Of a stretch of DNA of 64,000 nt, positions 34,113 to 43,198 are shown one piece after another. The DNA lies in NCBI GenBank assembly GCA_045810625.1, contig JBJMVQ010000048.1:18634-82633 (forward strand). The letters run 5' to 3'. Position 1 is the stretch's first letter, and the number at the start of each line of letters is the position of its first letter. The position numbers were made by a program, and so were the translations under genes. The notes under the pieces are model-generated. The model was not told the DNA's origin. It searched no databases and saw nothing but the letters and a program-made list of their open reading frames with translations. Source of the DNA: JACQFZ01 sp045810625 (GTDB lineage: Bacteria > Pseudomonadota > Gammaproteobacteria > Acidiferrobacterales > Sulfurifustaceae).

Positions 34113-34151
34113 GGAGCGGCCCCTCGCGGATGGTCGCCTCGGCGCGGTGAG

Positions 34152-36251
34152 TCAACGCGATCCATTTTTCTTTACGCCCTTCAATACTTGAAGCTGTAAA
34201 TCGAACAGGTACAGCATCGTGAGAAAGCCGGTCCACACGCGGTTCCACACGAGTTCCACCACCGCGTCATCGTGCGTGCGTCTGATTTCTTGCATGTAAT
34301 GGATGATCGCGTCGAGGCTCTGGCGAGAATGTCCGCTCGAGTAGTTGTCGATGGAAACGTGCAGCCGCCAGATCGCCGACGTATGTCCGTACTTCTCGAG
34401 ATTCGCAATCATCTGCTCGTAGAACCCGTCGAGGCCCGACATCTCGATGGCCAGCGTCACGCCGAGCAGCTCCGGAAATCGGCGCGCATGGACTTGATTC
34501 AGCGCGAGCAGGAACGTCGCCGCCTTGAACGCGCCCTGCGGAATCGACTCGTCGGCGCGAAGAGCGGGGGCGTTCACCGAGGAAATGTTCCAGCCGAGCT
34601 CCTGCATCAGCGCGCCGTAGATATTCGCGTGGTTGTGCTCGATGCGCCCATTGCCGATCTCATCGGCGTAGATCGAATAGAGCGCCATGTGCGCGTCGCT
34701 CACGCTTCGTTCCGCCGCGACGTTTCGCAGCCAGCAGCCGTCCACGAGCGCGAACGGCGCGAAATACAAGTGCAGCGTTCGGAGCTCGTCCTCGTCCAGA
34801 TCGAAGTTCATGCGCTGCGCATGCCGCCCCTGAAACCAGTAGATTTGCGATACGCGCTGCTCGAGCTGTGCCGCGTCGTAGACGAAGCTGTCGAACAACG
34901 GAAACTTCGCGCGCAGGTGACTCAGTGAGGCGAACTCCGCGAAGGTCGCGTCGACGGTTTCACGCGCGAGCCGCAGCACCGGAGCTCCACCGTCGTCCAG
35001 CAAAAGAAAGTACCGTTCGCGATAACGATGCACGGGGATGTCGACTCGCGCCTCGACGCCGGCCGCGTCGCGGCGTCGACGCTCGTAGTAATCAAAGTAC
35101 CGGGCAGGCACTTCGCCGTCCGCCGGTTCGTCGGTCTCCCCATCGAACGACGAAAAATACCGCTGCAACACGTCGATCTCCGATGCAGAAAAAACGCCGT
35201 GCATCTTTCCGCCGCTCGCGAGCAGTTGCGCGAAGAACCGGCTCGCCGGGACGTCGGTTTTGTCGATCCAGCGCGACTCGTGAAGCGCGTGCAGCATCGC
35301 TTCCGCCTGAAACGGTTTGTCCGAAAACCAGTCCACCAGCCGCCGCGGTCCGAGGACTTGCGCGCCGTGATGCAACATCGCGTATTGGGCCTTCTGCTCG
35401 AAAATGCGAATCGCGCGCTCGCGCGTTCGCGCCCGCGTTTGCCGGGTGGCGTCGAGCAGCAGGTTCGCGCAACGCTCGAAGATCGCGGCGCCGTGGGCGA
35501 GCGCATGGTTCTCTTCGGCGGTCGCGCCAACGCCTCCGCGCTCGTTCAGCGCGCGCCGGAGCATGTGCCAGGCATCGCGGTATTTGCGCCGGCTCGGCTG
35601 ACGGAGGGAAAGAACCGCCGCGGTGCGGAGCGTCGCATAGCCGAAGCCGACGATTTGCGCGAACTGCGTGACGGGGAACTGCGCGAGCGCCATGACGATG
35701 CACGACGCGAACAAAGCCTCTTCGGACACGCCGGCGTGCCGCGCGAACCCGGATGTGTTCGTGTTCGCGTTGCTGCGCGGCGCGCGCGGCACCGGCCGCG
35801 CCGCATGCAAGTCGTGCCGCAATTGAGGAATGACCGAGTTTTCGATCAACGCAAACAACGCATGCGCCGCCGGCCGCTCGAAATTGCGCACATCCACGAT
35901 CTGGGAGAACAGTCGTTCGCCGGCACACACGAAGAGCTGCAACGCGTCGAAATCCTCGTGACGCTCCGGATCGACGCAGCACTGCAGCACGTCCCTGAGC
36001 TTCCGTGTGGCGCTGGCGGCCAGCCGGCGCACGGCGCGCCGATCGCCGGTCGCGATCCGGCCGAGGTCGATTTCACCCAGGTAGTCGCAGATCGCGGTTG
36101 CGATCTGCGTTTTCTCTTCGCCGGCTTCCGCGTGCGCGAGCAGCGCGAACTGGCGCGCGAGATCCTCGCTCGCGCGCTCGCCGCCGCGCGCCGCTACGGA
36201 AACGTCGGCACCTGCGCGCGGGCCGGCCGGTCTGACGCCGACGTCAGGCAT
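34152..36251 (-). CDS. Large haem-oxygenase-like iron oxidase with unknown N-terminal region
   Basis: A 699-residue protein. The C-terminal third resembles iron-containing haem-oxygenase-fold enzymes: DEIGNGRIEHNHANIYGALM supplies Glu and His ligands, and LHVSIDNYSSGHS (about 630-642) supplies H631, D635 and H641. The first 420 residues are helical (FPVTQFAQIVGFGYA, GPRRLVDWFSDKPF) and were not assigned to a family. Its ATG overlaps the carbamoyltransferase stop (ATGCCTGA), so the two are coupled. UndA, a small member of the fold, turns fatty acids into terminal alkenes; here the partners are lipid-activating and lipid-modifying enzymes, so oxidation of an acyl chain is plausible. Function is inferred. 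Confidence 0.75.
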   Translation of the reverse strand: MPDVGVRPAGPRAGADVSVAARGGERASEDLARQFALLAHAEAGEEKTQIATAICDYLGEIDLGRIATGDRRAVRRLAASATRKLRDVLQCCVDPERHEDFDALQLFVCAGERLFSQIVDVRNFERPAAHALFALIENSVIPQLRHDLHAARPVPRAPRSNANTNTSGFARHAGVSEEALFASCIVMALAQFPVTQFAQIVGFGYATLRTAAVLSLRQPSRRKYRDAWHMLRRALNERGGVGATAEENHALAHGAAIFERCANLLLDATRQTRARTRERAIRIFEQKAQYAMLHHGAQVLGPRRLVDWFSDKPFQAEAMLHALHESRWIDKTDVPASRFFAQLLASGGKMHGVFSASEIDVLQRYFSSFDGETDEPADGEVPARYFDYYERRRRDAAGVEARVDIPVHRYRERYFLLLDDGGAPVLRLARETVDATFAEFASLSHLRAKFPLFDSFVYDAAQLEQRVSQIYWFQGRHAQRMNFDLDEDELRTLHLYFAPFALVDGCWLRNVAAERSVSDAHMALYSIYADEIGNGRIEHNHANIYGALMQELGWNISSVNAPALRADESIPQGAFKAATFLLALNQVHARRFPELLGVTLAIEMSGLDGFYEQMIANLEKYGHTSAIWRLHVSIDNYSSGHSRQSLDAIIHYMQEIRRTHDDAVVELVWNRVWTGFLTMLYLFDLQLQVLKGVKKNGSR

Positions 36252-38052
36252 GTACGTCTTCCGTCGCGGTCCGTGCCGGCGCGCGCGGTTCGGCGCGGCG
36301 GGCTTTGCTGAAGACCTGATCGTCGATGACCAACAGGTCGATGCCGGACGACAAATAGATATTGAAGGCATCGCCGACGCTGTGCACGATCGGCTTGCCC
36401 ATCACGTTCAGGCTGGTGTTGAGGAGCACCGGCACGCCGGTAAGCTCGTAGAACGCCTCGATCAGGTCGTAGAAGCGCTCGTTCCATTCGCGCTTCACCG
36501 TTTGCAGCCTGCCGGTGCCGTCGACGTGACTCACGGCCGGCAAGCGCGCGCGGTATTTCTCGCGAAAACGGAGCGTGCGTTCCATGTACGGCGTGACGAG
36601 GTAATTCTCGAAGTACTCGTCGCCGTGCTCATCCAGAATCGCGGGCGCGAACGGCCGGAACCTTTCCCGGAATTTCACCGCGGCGTTGATGCGATCCTTC
36701 ATCGACTCGTCGCGCGGATCGGCCAAAATCGAGCGGTTACCGAGCGCACGCGGCCCGAACTCGGCGCGGCCTTGCATCCACGCGACGATCTTGCCGTTCG
36801 CCAGTTCGGCCGCCACATACCGGCACAGCTCGCCCGGCGCCAGGTCGACGCGGCCGAGCAGCGCTCCGTTTGCAACGAATTGCCGCAGCTCGGCGCGATC
36901 GATGTCCGATCCGAGATACGGCGTGTGAAACGTCTTGCGCGGTTGTCGCTCCGGATGATCCTGATAATAAGCGAGCAAGGCGGCGCCGATGGCGTTGCCG
37001 TCGTCGGAAGGCGCCGGCGGAATGTAGACGTTCTTGAAACGGGTGCACTCGGGGATCAAGCCGTTGAACGTCGAGTTCAGCGCGCAGCCTCCGCCGAGCA
37101 CGATGTTGCGCGAGATCCCGAGGTCGTACAGCCGTTCGAAAATCTCGCGCAGTATTTCGTTGTAGTGATGTTGCGTGGTGTAGGCGACGTCCGCGACGTC
37201 TTCGAAGCTCTGGTCGGCGCGCTTGGTGTAGCGCTGCAATTGCAGATAGGAATCGCGCGCGTTCTGATCCATGACGAGATCCAAGCCGTCGACGTAAACG
37301 TGACGGCGCAGCAGCTCGAGCAGCTCCGGATCGAGACGCCCGTACGGCGCGAGCCCCATCACCTTCCATTCCTCGCCGTTCGTGACTTCGAGCCCGAACA
37401 GCGCGCACACCGTGTAGCCGTAGTACATGCCGAGGCTCGACAGCGAGCCGTACAGATTCTTCGGCGAGCGCGGGTAGTCGAGCATCGACAGCTTGCCGCC
37501 CTCGTAACGGAAATAGCTGTGACTCGTCCCCTCGCCGTAGCCGTCGAACACCGCGCATACGGCGTCGTCGAACGGGCTCGTCAAGCAGGCGTACGCCGCA
37601 TGGGTGGTGTGATGATTGAAATCGCGGCGGGTGACCTTGCGATAGCGCGCGTCGGCGTAGCGCGCGAGGCCCATGCCGGCGAGCTGATAGTTGGGTCCGA
37701 CGAAGGTGTCCCACAGGCCGACGTGGAACATGACGCGCTTGATCCAGGCCGCGTGCGCGTTGAGATCCGTCCCCGACACCGCCTTCAGCATCAGAGCGGC
37801 GTCGGTCTTCATCTTTTGGTGCGACAGCGCGCTCCACGAGCGCGCCACGACGAGCTCGGCCCCGGGATCGCAATAGGCCTCGATCAACTTCGGCGTGCGC
37901 AGCGGATCGTCGGCGGGCGTGTTGAGAGCGCGCTTGTTTTGCGTGTAGCGTTCGATGCCTTCGGCGAAGACGACCTCGCCGTCGGCGTTGACGATCGCCA
38001 AGGCGTTCTCGTGGCCGGTGCACGCGATGCCTACATAGTTCTTCGGGGCCAT
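36244..38052 (-). CDS. NodU/CmcH-type carbamoyltransferase
   Basis: A 602-residue O-carbamoyltransferase. It uses carbamoyl phosphate and ATP to form a carbamoyl adenylate and transfers the carbamoyl group to a hydroxyl. The N-terminal Kae1-like domain has the metal site FNHHTTHAAYA and VFDGYGEGTS; the C-terminal YrdC-like domain has GRAEFGPRALGNRSILADPR. ATG 38052 follows GGGAG. The family decorates Nod factors, cephamycins, novobiocin and tobramycin, so its presence says the cluster product carries a hydroxyl that becomes a carbamate. It is coupled to the oxidase downstream. Confidence 0.95.
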   Translation of the reverse strand: MAPKNYVGIACTGHENALAIVNADGEVVFAEGIERYTQNKRALNTPADDPLRTPKLIEAYCDPGAELVVARSWSALSHQKMKTDAALMLKAVSGTDLNAHAAWIKRVMFHVGLWDTFVGPNYQLAGMGLARYADARYRKVTRRDFNHHTTHAAYACLTSPFDDAVCAVFDGYGEGTSHSYFRYEGGKLSMLDYPRSPKNLYGSLSSLGMYYGYTVCALFGLEVTNGEEWKVMGLAPYGRLDPELLELLRRHVYVDGLDLVMDQNARDSYLQLQRYTKRADQSFEDVADVAYTTQHHYNEILREIFERLYDLGISRNIVLGGGCALNSTFNGLIPECTRFKNVYIPPAPSDDGNAIGAALLAYYQDHPERQPRKTFHTPYLGSDIDRAELRQFVANGALLGRVDLAPGELCRYVAAELANGKIVAWMQGRAEFGPRALGNRSILADPRDESMKDRINAAVKFRERFRPFAPAILDEHGDEYFENYLVTPYMERTLRFREKYRARLPAVSHVDGTGRLQTVKREWNERFYDLIEAFYELTGVPVLLNTSLNVMGKPIVHSVGDAFNIYLSSGIDLLVIDDQVFSKARRAEPRAPARTATEDVHA

Positions 38053-38104
38053 ACGGTTTGTCTCCCTGACATGGTAATCGGCATTCCTTTGCACGGCCGC
38101 CGCG

Positions 38105-38209
38105 CTACGTGTTGACGACGAGGAGTCGCAATATCGTTACGATCGCGGCGCTCGCGATGGCGACGACAAATAACGTCGATTGCTGCAACCCGCCGGAAAT
38201 CGCGCTCAT
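38105..38209 (-). CDS. 34-residue single-helix membrane peptide
   Basis: A very short frame from ATG 38209 (GAAGGTG upstream), 14 bp after the thioesterase stop and 52 bp before the carbamoyltransferase start. The peptide has a short polar N-terminus (MSAISGGLQQ) and one hydrophobic helix, STLFVVAIASAAIVTILRLL. Same strand and operon as its neighbours. It might anchor or assemble pathway enzymes at the membrane near the desaturase. The size and lack of known relatives keep confidence moderate. Confidence 0.5.
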   Translation of the reverse strand: MSAISGGLQQSTLFVVAIASAAIVTILRLLVVNT

Positions 38210-38223
38210 CGACGCACCTTCGC

Positions 38224-39027
38224 TCACGTTTTCGGATGCGAAAAGCGCAGCACCGTGCGCCGGCGATCGTCCGCTTTGCCGACGAGCAGGACGACGGGGC
38301 ACGCCTCGCTCGGCGCATCGAGCAGAACTTTCATCTCCTCGCCCGCGAGACATTCGCGTCGAAACCACGCTTCCCACGTTTTCGGGACCTGCAAATCGTG
38401 GTTGGCGTCGGCAAGCGCGTTATCGCCGCGCTCGAAATAGCTCTGCACCGAGATATGTCGATTGATGTCGGTTTCGCGCGGCGTCCAGCGAAAGGCGGCC
38501 GCTGGTTTGGCCTGCTCCGCGGGCGGCAGCTCGGGAACCGCGGCCAAGTCGTGTGACGCGCATCGCAATCCCGGCGGCGGCGCGCTCGCCACGCGCGGCG
38601 CGGCTCCGTTCGCATCGATCCACGTCCACGCCTGCTCGACCTCCGAGAGCAACGCGCCATCCGAGCGGCGCCGAGCTCGGAATCGATCGACGGCGCCGTA
38701 CTCGAACGCACCGTCCTTCCTCGGCCTGCGCCCGGCGGTCGTGGCGAGTTCCGTCTCGACGATATCTCCCGGCCGACAGCCCGAGACGAGCGTGCTGACA
38801 CGCACGTAAGGCGCGACGGCGCGATACTTGACCTTCGCCCAGTAATCCTCGCGCGCCATGCCGGTGACGGTTTGCCACCAGTTGGGCGCGAGGTTTTCCC
38901 ATAGTCGGAACACCTCGGCGATTTTTAGCGAACCGTCCTCGGCGATCGAAAAGAACCCGAGCTTTTCGGAACCATTGAATACTGGATCGCCCACTCCATT
39001 TTGATTGTGCTCGAACGTCCAAGTCAT
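38224..39027 (-). CDS. Acyl-ACP thioesterase-like double hot-dog protein
   Basis: A 267-residue protein with two hot-dog halves, as in acyl-ACP thioesterases of the FatA / TesA-like group. The first half contains FRLWENLAPNWWQTVTGM and YVRVSTLVSGCRPGD; the second has TPRETDINRHISVQSYFE, the DxNxHxxxxxY motif typical of these enzymes. ATG 39027 (GGAG upstream) fits the family N-terminus; the open frame to 39213 has no similarity. It lies 47 bp after the desaturase gene. It probably controls release or chain length of an ACP-bound acyl group. Confidence 0.75.
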   Translation of the reverse strand: MTWTFEHNQNGVGDPVFNGSEKLGFFSIAEDGSLKIAEVFRLWENLAPNWWQTVTGMAREDYWAKVKYRAVAPYVRVSTLVSGCRPGDIVETELATTAGRRPRKDGAFEYGAVDRFRARRRSDGALLSEVEQAWTWIDANGAAPRVASAPPPGLRCASHDLAAVPELPPAEQAKPAAAFRWTPRETDINRHISVQSYFERGDNALADANHDLQVPKTWEAWFRRECLAGEEMKVLLDAPSEACPVVLLVGKADDRRRTVLRFSHPKT

Positions 39028-39074
39028 GTGCTCCACCCCGGAGGAAAATCCCTGTTCGCGCCTAACGGCGCCGA

Positions 39075-40073
39075 TCATGGCAGCGCGTCGGTCCGTCCGG
39101 CGACGTGCGCCACCGCATCGACCGCAGCGATACGCTTGCGCGCGACGATATTCGGCGACGGGAGAACCATCTTGTCCACCCATCCGAGCCGGCGGAAGAA
39201 CCGCAGCATCCACGCGCCGGGATCAATCTCACCGGGACGATGTCCCATCACCGCCGACGACGGGCACGCGTGATGATTGTTGTGCCAGCCCTGACCGAGC
39301 GTGAAGAGCGCGAGCACCCAGAGGTTGGTGCTGTGATCGCCGGTGCGATACGGCCGCCGTCCGACACTGTGCAGCACCGAGTTGATGCACCAATAGGTCA
39401 GATGACTCGCGAAAAAGATTCGCACGAACCCGGCCCACAAGAGACCGCTGACCGCGCCCTGCCAGGTTCCTTCTGCCGCCCAGCCGATCAGCGTCGGGAC
39501 GACAAAACCGGCAAGCATGAAATACATGTAATGCATGTGAATCCAGAAAATATCGCGATCGCGGTACAAATCATGCGCGTAATGCGCGAACCCGCCCTTC
39601 CCGACGCTCGTGCTCGTCCACAACCAGCCGACATGCGCGTGTACCACGCCGCGCCAAGTCCATTTGCCGTCCGGGTCGAAGACCCACATGGAATGCGGGT
39701 CGCCGGGGAGGTCCGGGTAACGATGATGTTTACGATGGATCGACGACCACCAGATCACCGGTCCTTGAAATCCCATGGAGCCGAGAGCCGCAAGCGCGAT
39801 CTTCAATCCTCGCTTGGCGCGATAGGAACGATGGGTCAACAGCCGGTGATAGCCGAGCTCGACGCCGCTGAGCGTCGCCAAATACAGCAAAACCGTGGAA
39901 ACGAGAACAACCGGCCCGGGCACCAAGATTCCGCGATACCACAACCAAACGCCGAGGACGAAAGCGATCGGCGGAAAAAAAGTAACGACAAAGGCAAGCG
40001 TCAGGTCGATCGGGCGCGTCGGCGATTTCGTCGCCGCCGCGCCCGGATTCAACTTTTCGGCCGGTTGACTCAT
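39075..40073 (-). CDS. Membrane fatty acyl desaturase
   Basis: A 332-residue integral membrane di-iron desaturase. The three histidine boxes are HRLLTH (76-81), HRKHH (113-117) and HNNHH (264-268), with four to six hydrophobic helices between them. This is the delta-9 / JamB arrangement; such enzymes can act on ACP-bound chains and some go on to form alkynes. The start overlaps the FAAL stop (ATGA, 40070-40073), so the two are coupled. A housekeeping desaturase is unlikely in this operon. Confidence 0.9.
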   Translation of the reverse strand: MSQPAEKLNPGAAATKSPTRPIDLTLAFVVTFFPPIAFVLGVWLWYRGILVPGPVVLVSTVLLYLATLSGVELGYHRLLTHRSYRAKRGLKIALAALGSMGFQGPVIWWSSIHRKHHRYPDLPGDPHSMWVFDPDGKWTWRGVVHAHVGWLWTSTSVGKGGFAHYAHDLYRDRDIFWIHMHYMYFMLAGFVVPTLIGWAAEGTWQGAVSGLLWAGFVRIFFASHLTYWCINSVLHSVGRRPYRTGDHSTNLWVLALFTLGQGWHNNHHACPSSAVMGHRPGEIDPGAWMLRFFRRLGWVDKMVLPSPNIVARKRIAAVDAVAHVAGRTDALP

Positions 40074-41845
40074 GACTCCACTCCTTTTGAATTTTCCATT
40101 TCACGCCGCGCCGCCGATCCTTCGGCTGGATCGAGCAACCCCGCACGCCACGCGTCGCGGCACGCGCGGCGTCGGATTTTGCCGCTGGTCGTCACCGGAA
40201 GGCGGCTCGTAGTAAAGAAAACTTCGCTCAATCGGAGCCCGTGGGCCTCGATCACCTTGCGGACGACCTGCTGTGCGACATCCGCCCAATCGATTCGGTT
40301 CGCGAGATTCGGGTAGACGGCCTGCAGCAATACGATTCGGCGCTCGTCCAACTCGTCGTCGGCAAAGACGGCGGCAATCGGGCGAAATGCGGGATGCATC
40401 CCGGAAACCGTCGCTTCGATGTCTTGCGGAAAGTAGTTGCGCCCGTTGACGATGATCAGCTCCTTCAAGCGCCCCGTGATGAACAGCTCGCCGTCGCGCA
40501 TGAAGCCGAGATCGCCGGTGCGCAAGAAGCGCCGCCCAGGATAGGCCGGGCTGGTCGCTTCGAACTGTTCTGCCGTCGCTTGCGGATGATTCCAGTATCC
40601 GCGCGCCACACTCGGTCCGCTCGCCCAGATTTCGCCGACCGTGCACTCAGGAACCGGCAGGCGCGTGACGGTATCGACGACGACGACAAGCTCATCGCCC
40701 CAGACGCGGCCGCAGCTCACGACCGACATCGCCGCGCCGTTCGCCGCTTCGATCGCGCGTCCCTGGCGCAGCGCCGCCGCGTCCAACCGATCGATGCGCG
40801 GGCGCGAGCGTTCGACGCCGGTGAGCATCAAGGTCGCTTCGGCCAGGCCGTAGCACGGATAGAATGCGCGCGCGTCGAACCCGATGCGCGCGAACCGTTT
40901 CCCGAAATTCTCGAGCGTCGAGGCGCGCACCGGCTCCGCGCCGGTGAACGCCAAGGTCCACGAGCGCAGATCGAGGTCGGGACAAGCGTCGAGATCCGCA
41001 TCGGAGATCGCGTTCAGGCACAGCTCGTAGCCGAAATTGGGTCCGCCGCTCGTCGTGACGCCGTAGCGCGAAATCGCCTTGAGCCAGCGCAGCGGCTTCT
41101 GCACGAACATCGGGGGCGGCATGAGAATGCACGGCCGGCCGAGATAGACCGGCTGCATCACCACTCCGACGAGCCCCATGTCGTGGTAGAACGGCAACCA
41201 GCCGAGCACGACCGTATCGGCCCCATGCCGGAAACCGGTCTGAATCGCGCGCTGGTTGGCGAGGATATTGCTGTGCGTGACCACGACACCTTTGGGGTCA
41301 CCGGTCGAACCGGACGTAAACTGCAGGAACGCAACATCATCGGCGCGCGGGGTGTGCAGCGGCGCCGCGTCGGCTCGCCGCGCCACTTCCTGCGGCTCGG
41401 CGAGCCACGCAAGAACCTCCAGTGGTACCGTACATTGCCATGCGCGCTGCAGCCGCGTGCCAAGATAGGCGGCAGTAGCGGCGTCGGCCAGAATCAGCTG
41501 CGCGCCGGCGGCATGAACGATTCCCGTCGCGTGGTTACATTCGTCAGGGTGCCGAGGTGGCGAGACGGGCACGGCCACCGCGCCGGCCGCGAGGCAACCG
41601 AAGAACGCCGCGATGAAATCGAGCCCGGGTTGAAACAGTAGCGCGACGCGCTCTCCGCGCAGACCGCGTTGCACCAGCAAATTCGCAACCGCTTGCACAC
41701 GGCGTTCGAGTTGAAGAAAACTGATGCGCCCGTGCTCGGTTTCGCCGTTCGCAAGAAATACGAAACTCGTTTCTTCTCCGCGACGACTCGCATGCTCGCG
41801 AAGCAAGTCGACGATCGAATCTGTCGCGCGCAAGCTCCCCTCCAT
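40070..41845 (-). CDS. Fatty acyl-AMP ligase (FAAL)
   Basis: A 591-residue adenylating enzyme that activates a fatty acid as acyl-AMP and loads it onto an ACP. Visible motifs are FTSGSTGDPKGVVVTHSN (A3), WLPFYHDMGLVG, FYPCYGLAEATL (A5), RTGDLGFMRDGELFITGR and LKELIIVNGRNYFPQDIE (A8), and a late SGKIRRRACR. The GRNYFPQDIE form is that of FAALs rather than acyl-CoA synthetases. ATG 41845 is preferred to the frame start at 41911, as family similarity begins there. It is first in the minus-strand operon. With the desaturase and ACP it forms a JamABC-like loading and unsaturation set. Confidence 0.92.
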   Translation of the reverse strand: MEGSLRATDSIVDLLREHASRRGEETSFVFLANGETEHGRISFLQLERRVQAVANLLVQRGLRGERVALLFQPGLDFIAAFFGCLAAGAVAVPVSPPRHPDECNHATGIVHAAGAQLILADAATAAYLGTRLQRAWQCTVPLEVLAWLAEPQEVARRADAAPLHTPRADDVAFLQFTSGSTGDPKGVVVTHSNILANQRAIQTGFRHGADTVVLGWLPFYHDMGLVGVVMQPVYLGRPCILMPPPMFVQKPLRWLKAISRYGVTTSGGPNFGYELCLNAISDADLDACPDLDLRSWTLAFTGAEPVRASTLENFGKRFARIGFDARAFYPCYGLAEATLMLTGVERSRPRIDRLDAAALRQGRAIEAANGAAMSVVSCGRVWGDELVVVVDTVTRLPVPECTVGEIWASGPSVARGYWNHPQATAEQFEATSPAYPGRRFLRTGDLGFMRDGELFITGRLKELIIVNGRNYFPQDIEATVSGMHPAFRPIAAVFADDELDERRIVLLQAVYPNLANRIDWADVAQQVVRKVIEAHGLRLSEVFFTTSRLPVTTSGKIRRRACRDAWRAGLLDPAEGSAARREMENSKGVES

Positions 41846-42383
41846 AGGAAGTTTGGCTCCGTTCAATCCTGTCCTTGCGTAGGGCGACCAGGAGCAACGC
41901 GATAGAAACAAATGCGATATACCATGTCAACGTAATTAATTCTTGCGATGCGCTGCGCGCGCATCATGCGAGAATTTTCCGAACAATGTCTGCACATGAA
42001 TTTCAAATTCCGGCAAGCGAACGCGCAACGCCTCTCGCCGCGCGCCGTCGGCGCGAACAAATCGCTTCGCGAAACCAGACGACAATCCGCTGCGTGGCAC
42101 TTCGCTTAGTCGTACGATGATCGCAACCTGATATTACTCGTGACGAAATTGCTCGCGAACCACGCACGATGTTTAGCGAGCGCGCTTGGAGCTATGGATT
42201 GGATGTGAAAATGAAACATGCCCGTTCATCGCTTCGCGCAGCGAGCGGGGCGGCACTGGCGCGGCGCGATGATGCAGACTCGCTCGCCGGGCGCGAGCGG
42301 CGTGCTGCGGACAGCGACATTGCAGTCGGCGATGCGAGCCGATGCGCAACGCGAAGAACAGTACGACTGATCGGGCTCCGATT
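41846..42383. promoter_or_regulatory. Upstream region of the FAAL operon
   Basis: About 540 bases with no supported gene. The part near 41900-42000 is AT-richer (GTAATTAATTCTTG) and should contain the minus-strand operon promoter. The rest separates it from the enoyl-CoA hydratase stop. No regulator gene is adjacent. Confidence 0.4.
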
Positions 42384-43172
42384 TTACTTACCGGTAAACT
42401 GCGGCCGGCGCTTCTCGATGAACGCGCGTCGGCCTTCTTGATAGTCCGCGCTGCGGTTGCACGCTTCGATCGCCTGGCGCACCTCGCGTAAATCGTTGCC
42501 ACCGGCCTCCGCCACCGCCGCTTCAGCCGACAGCTTCACCGCCTTGATCGTGAGCGGCGCGTTGCCGGCGATGCGCGCTGCGTATTCGCGGGTATAGCTT
42601 TCGAGCTCGGCCGCCGGCACGACGCGATTGACGAGACCCATCGCAGCCGCTTCCTTCGAATCGAACTGGCGCGCCGTGTAGAAGATCTCCTTGGTGAAGG
42701 ACGGACCGATCAAGTCGACCAAGCGCTTGATCCCTTCGTATGCGTAGCCGAGACCGAGGCGCGCAGCCGGGATGCCGAAGCGCGCTTCGTCGGTTGCGAT
42801 GCGCAAATCGCAGTTCGATGCAATCGCGAGACCGCCGCCGATGCAGAACCCGCGGATCATCGCGATCGTCGGCTTTTGCACGCGCGAGAGCGCGATCGTC
42901 GCTTCCGCGAGCCTGGCGTTGTAATCGGCGACGGCCTCGGGCGTGCTGCGTTTGGCTTCGAATTGCGAGATGTCCGCGCCGGACACGAACGTCTCTCCGC
43001 CGCCGCCGCGCAGCACGATCACGCGCACCGCCGGATCGGCGGCGAAGTCGGCAAGAATGCCGGGCATGGCCGCCCACATCTCGTACGTCACGGCGTTACG
43101 GTGATCGGGATTGTGGAAGATCATCCAGCCGATCGGGCCGTCTTTCTCGGCAAGCAGCGAGGCATTGGTCAT
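42384..43172 (-). CDS. Enoyl-CoA hydratase/isomerase family protein
   Basis: A 262-residue crotonase-fold protein. The oxyanion-hole segments are ETFVSGADISQFE and MIRGFCIGGGLAIASNCDLRIA; the AARLGLGYAYEGIKRL region is also typical. Of the two classical catalytic glutamates, at least the second position (FGIPAARLGLGY) is not Glu, so an isomerase-like or other crotonase reaction is possible. It lies 26 bp after the CaiB-type gene on the same strand, and the two probably process a CoA-activated acid together. Confidence 0.9.
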   Translation of the reverse strand: MTNASLLAEKDGPIGWMIFHNPDHRNAVTYEMWAAMPGILADFAADPAVRVIVLRGGGGETFVSGADISQFEAKRSTPEAVADYNARLAEATIALSRVQKPTIAMIRGFCIGGGLAIASNCDLRIATDEARFGIPAARLGLGYAYEGIKRLVDLIGPSFTKEIFYTARQFDSKEAAAMGLVNRVVPAAELESYTREYAARIAGNAPLTIKAVKLSAEAAVAEAGGNDLREVRQAIEACNRSADYQEGRRAFIEKRRPQFTGK

Positions 43173-43198
43173 TGGTATTTCCCGTGGTCGACGTTATC

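Noticed and set aside
36250..38115. 621-residue plus-strand frame opposite the carbamoyltransferase
   Set aside because: Shadow of a gene with all carbamoyltransferase motifs.
39075..41845. Reading the FAAL and desaturase as housekeeping lipid genes
   Set aside because: They overlap by 4 bases and lead an operon with ACP, carbamoyltransferase and HDO genes.
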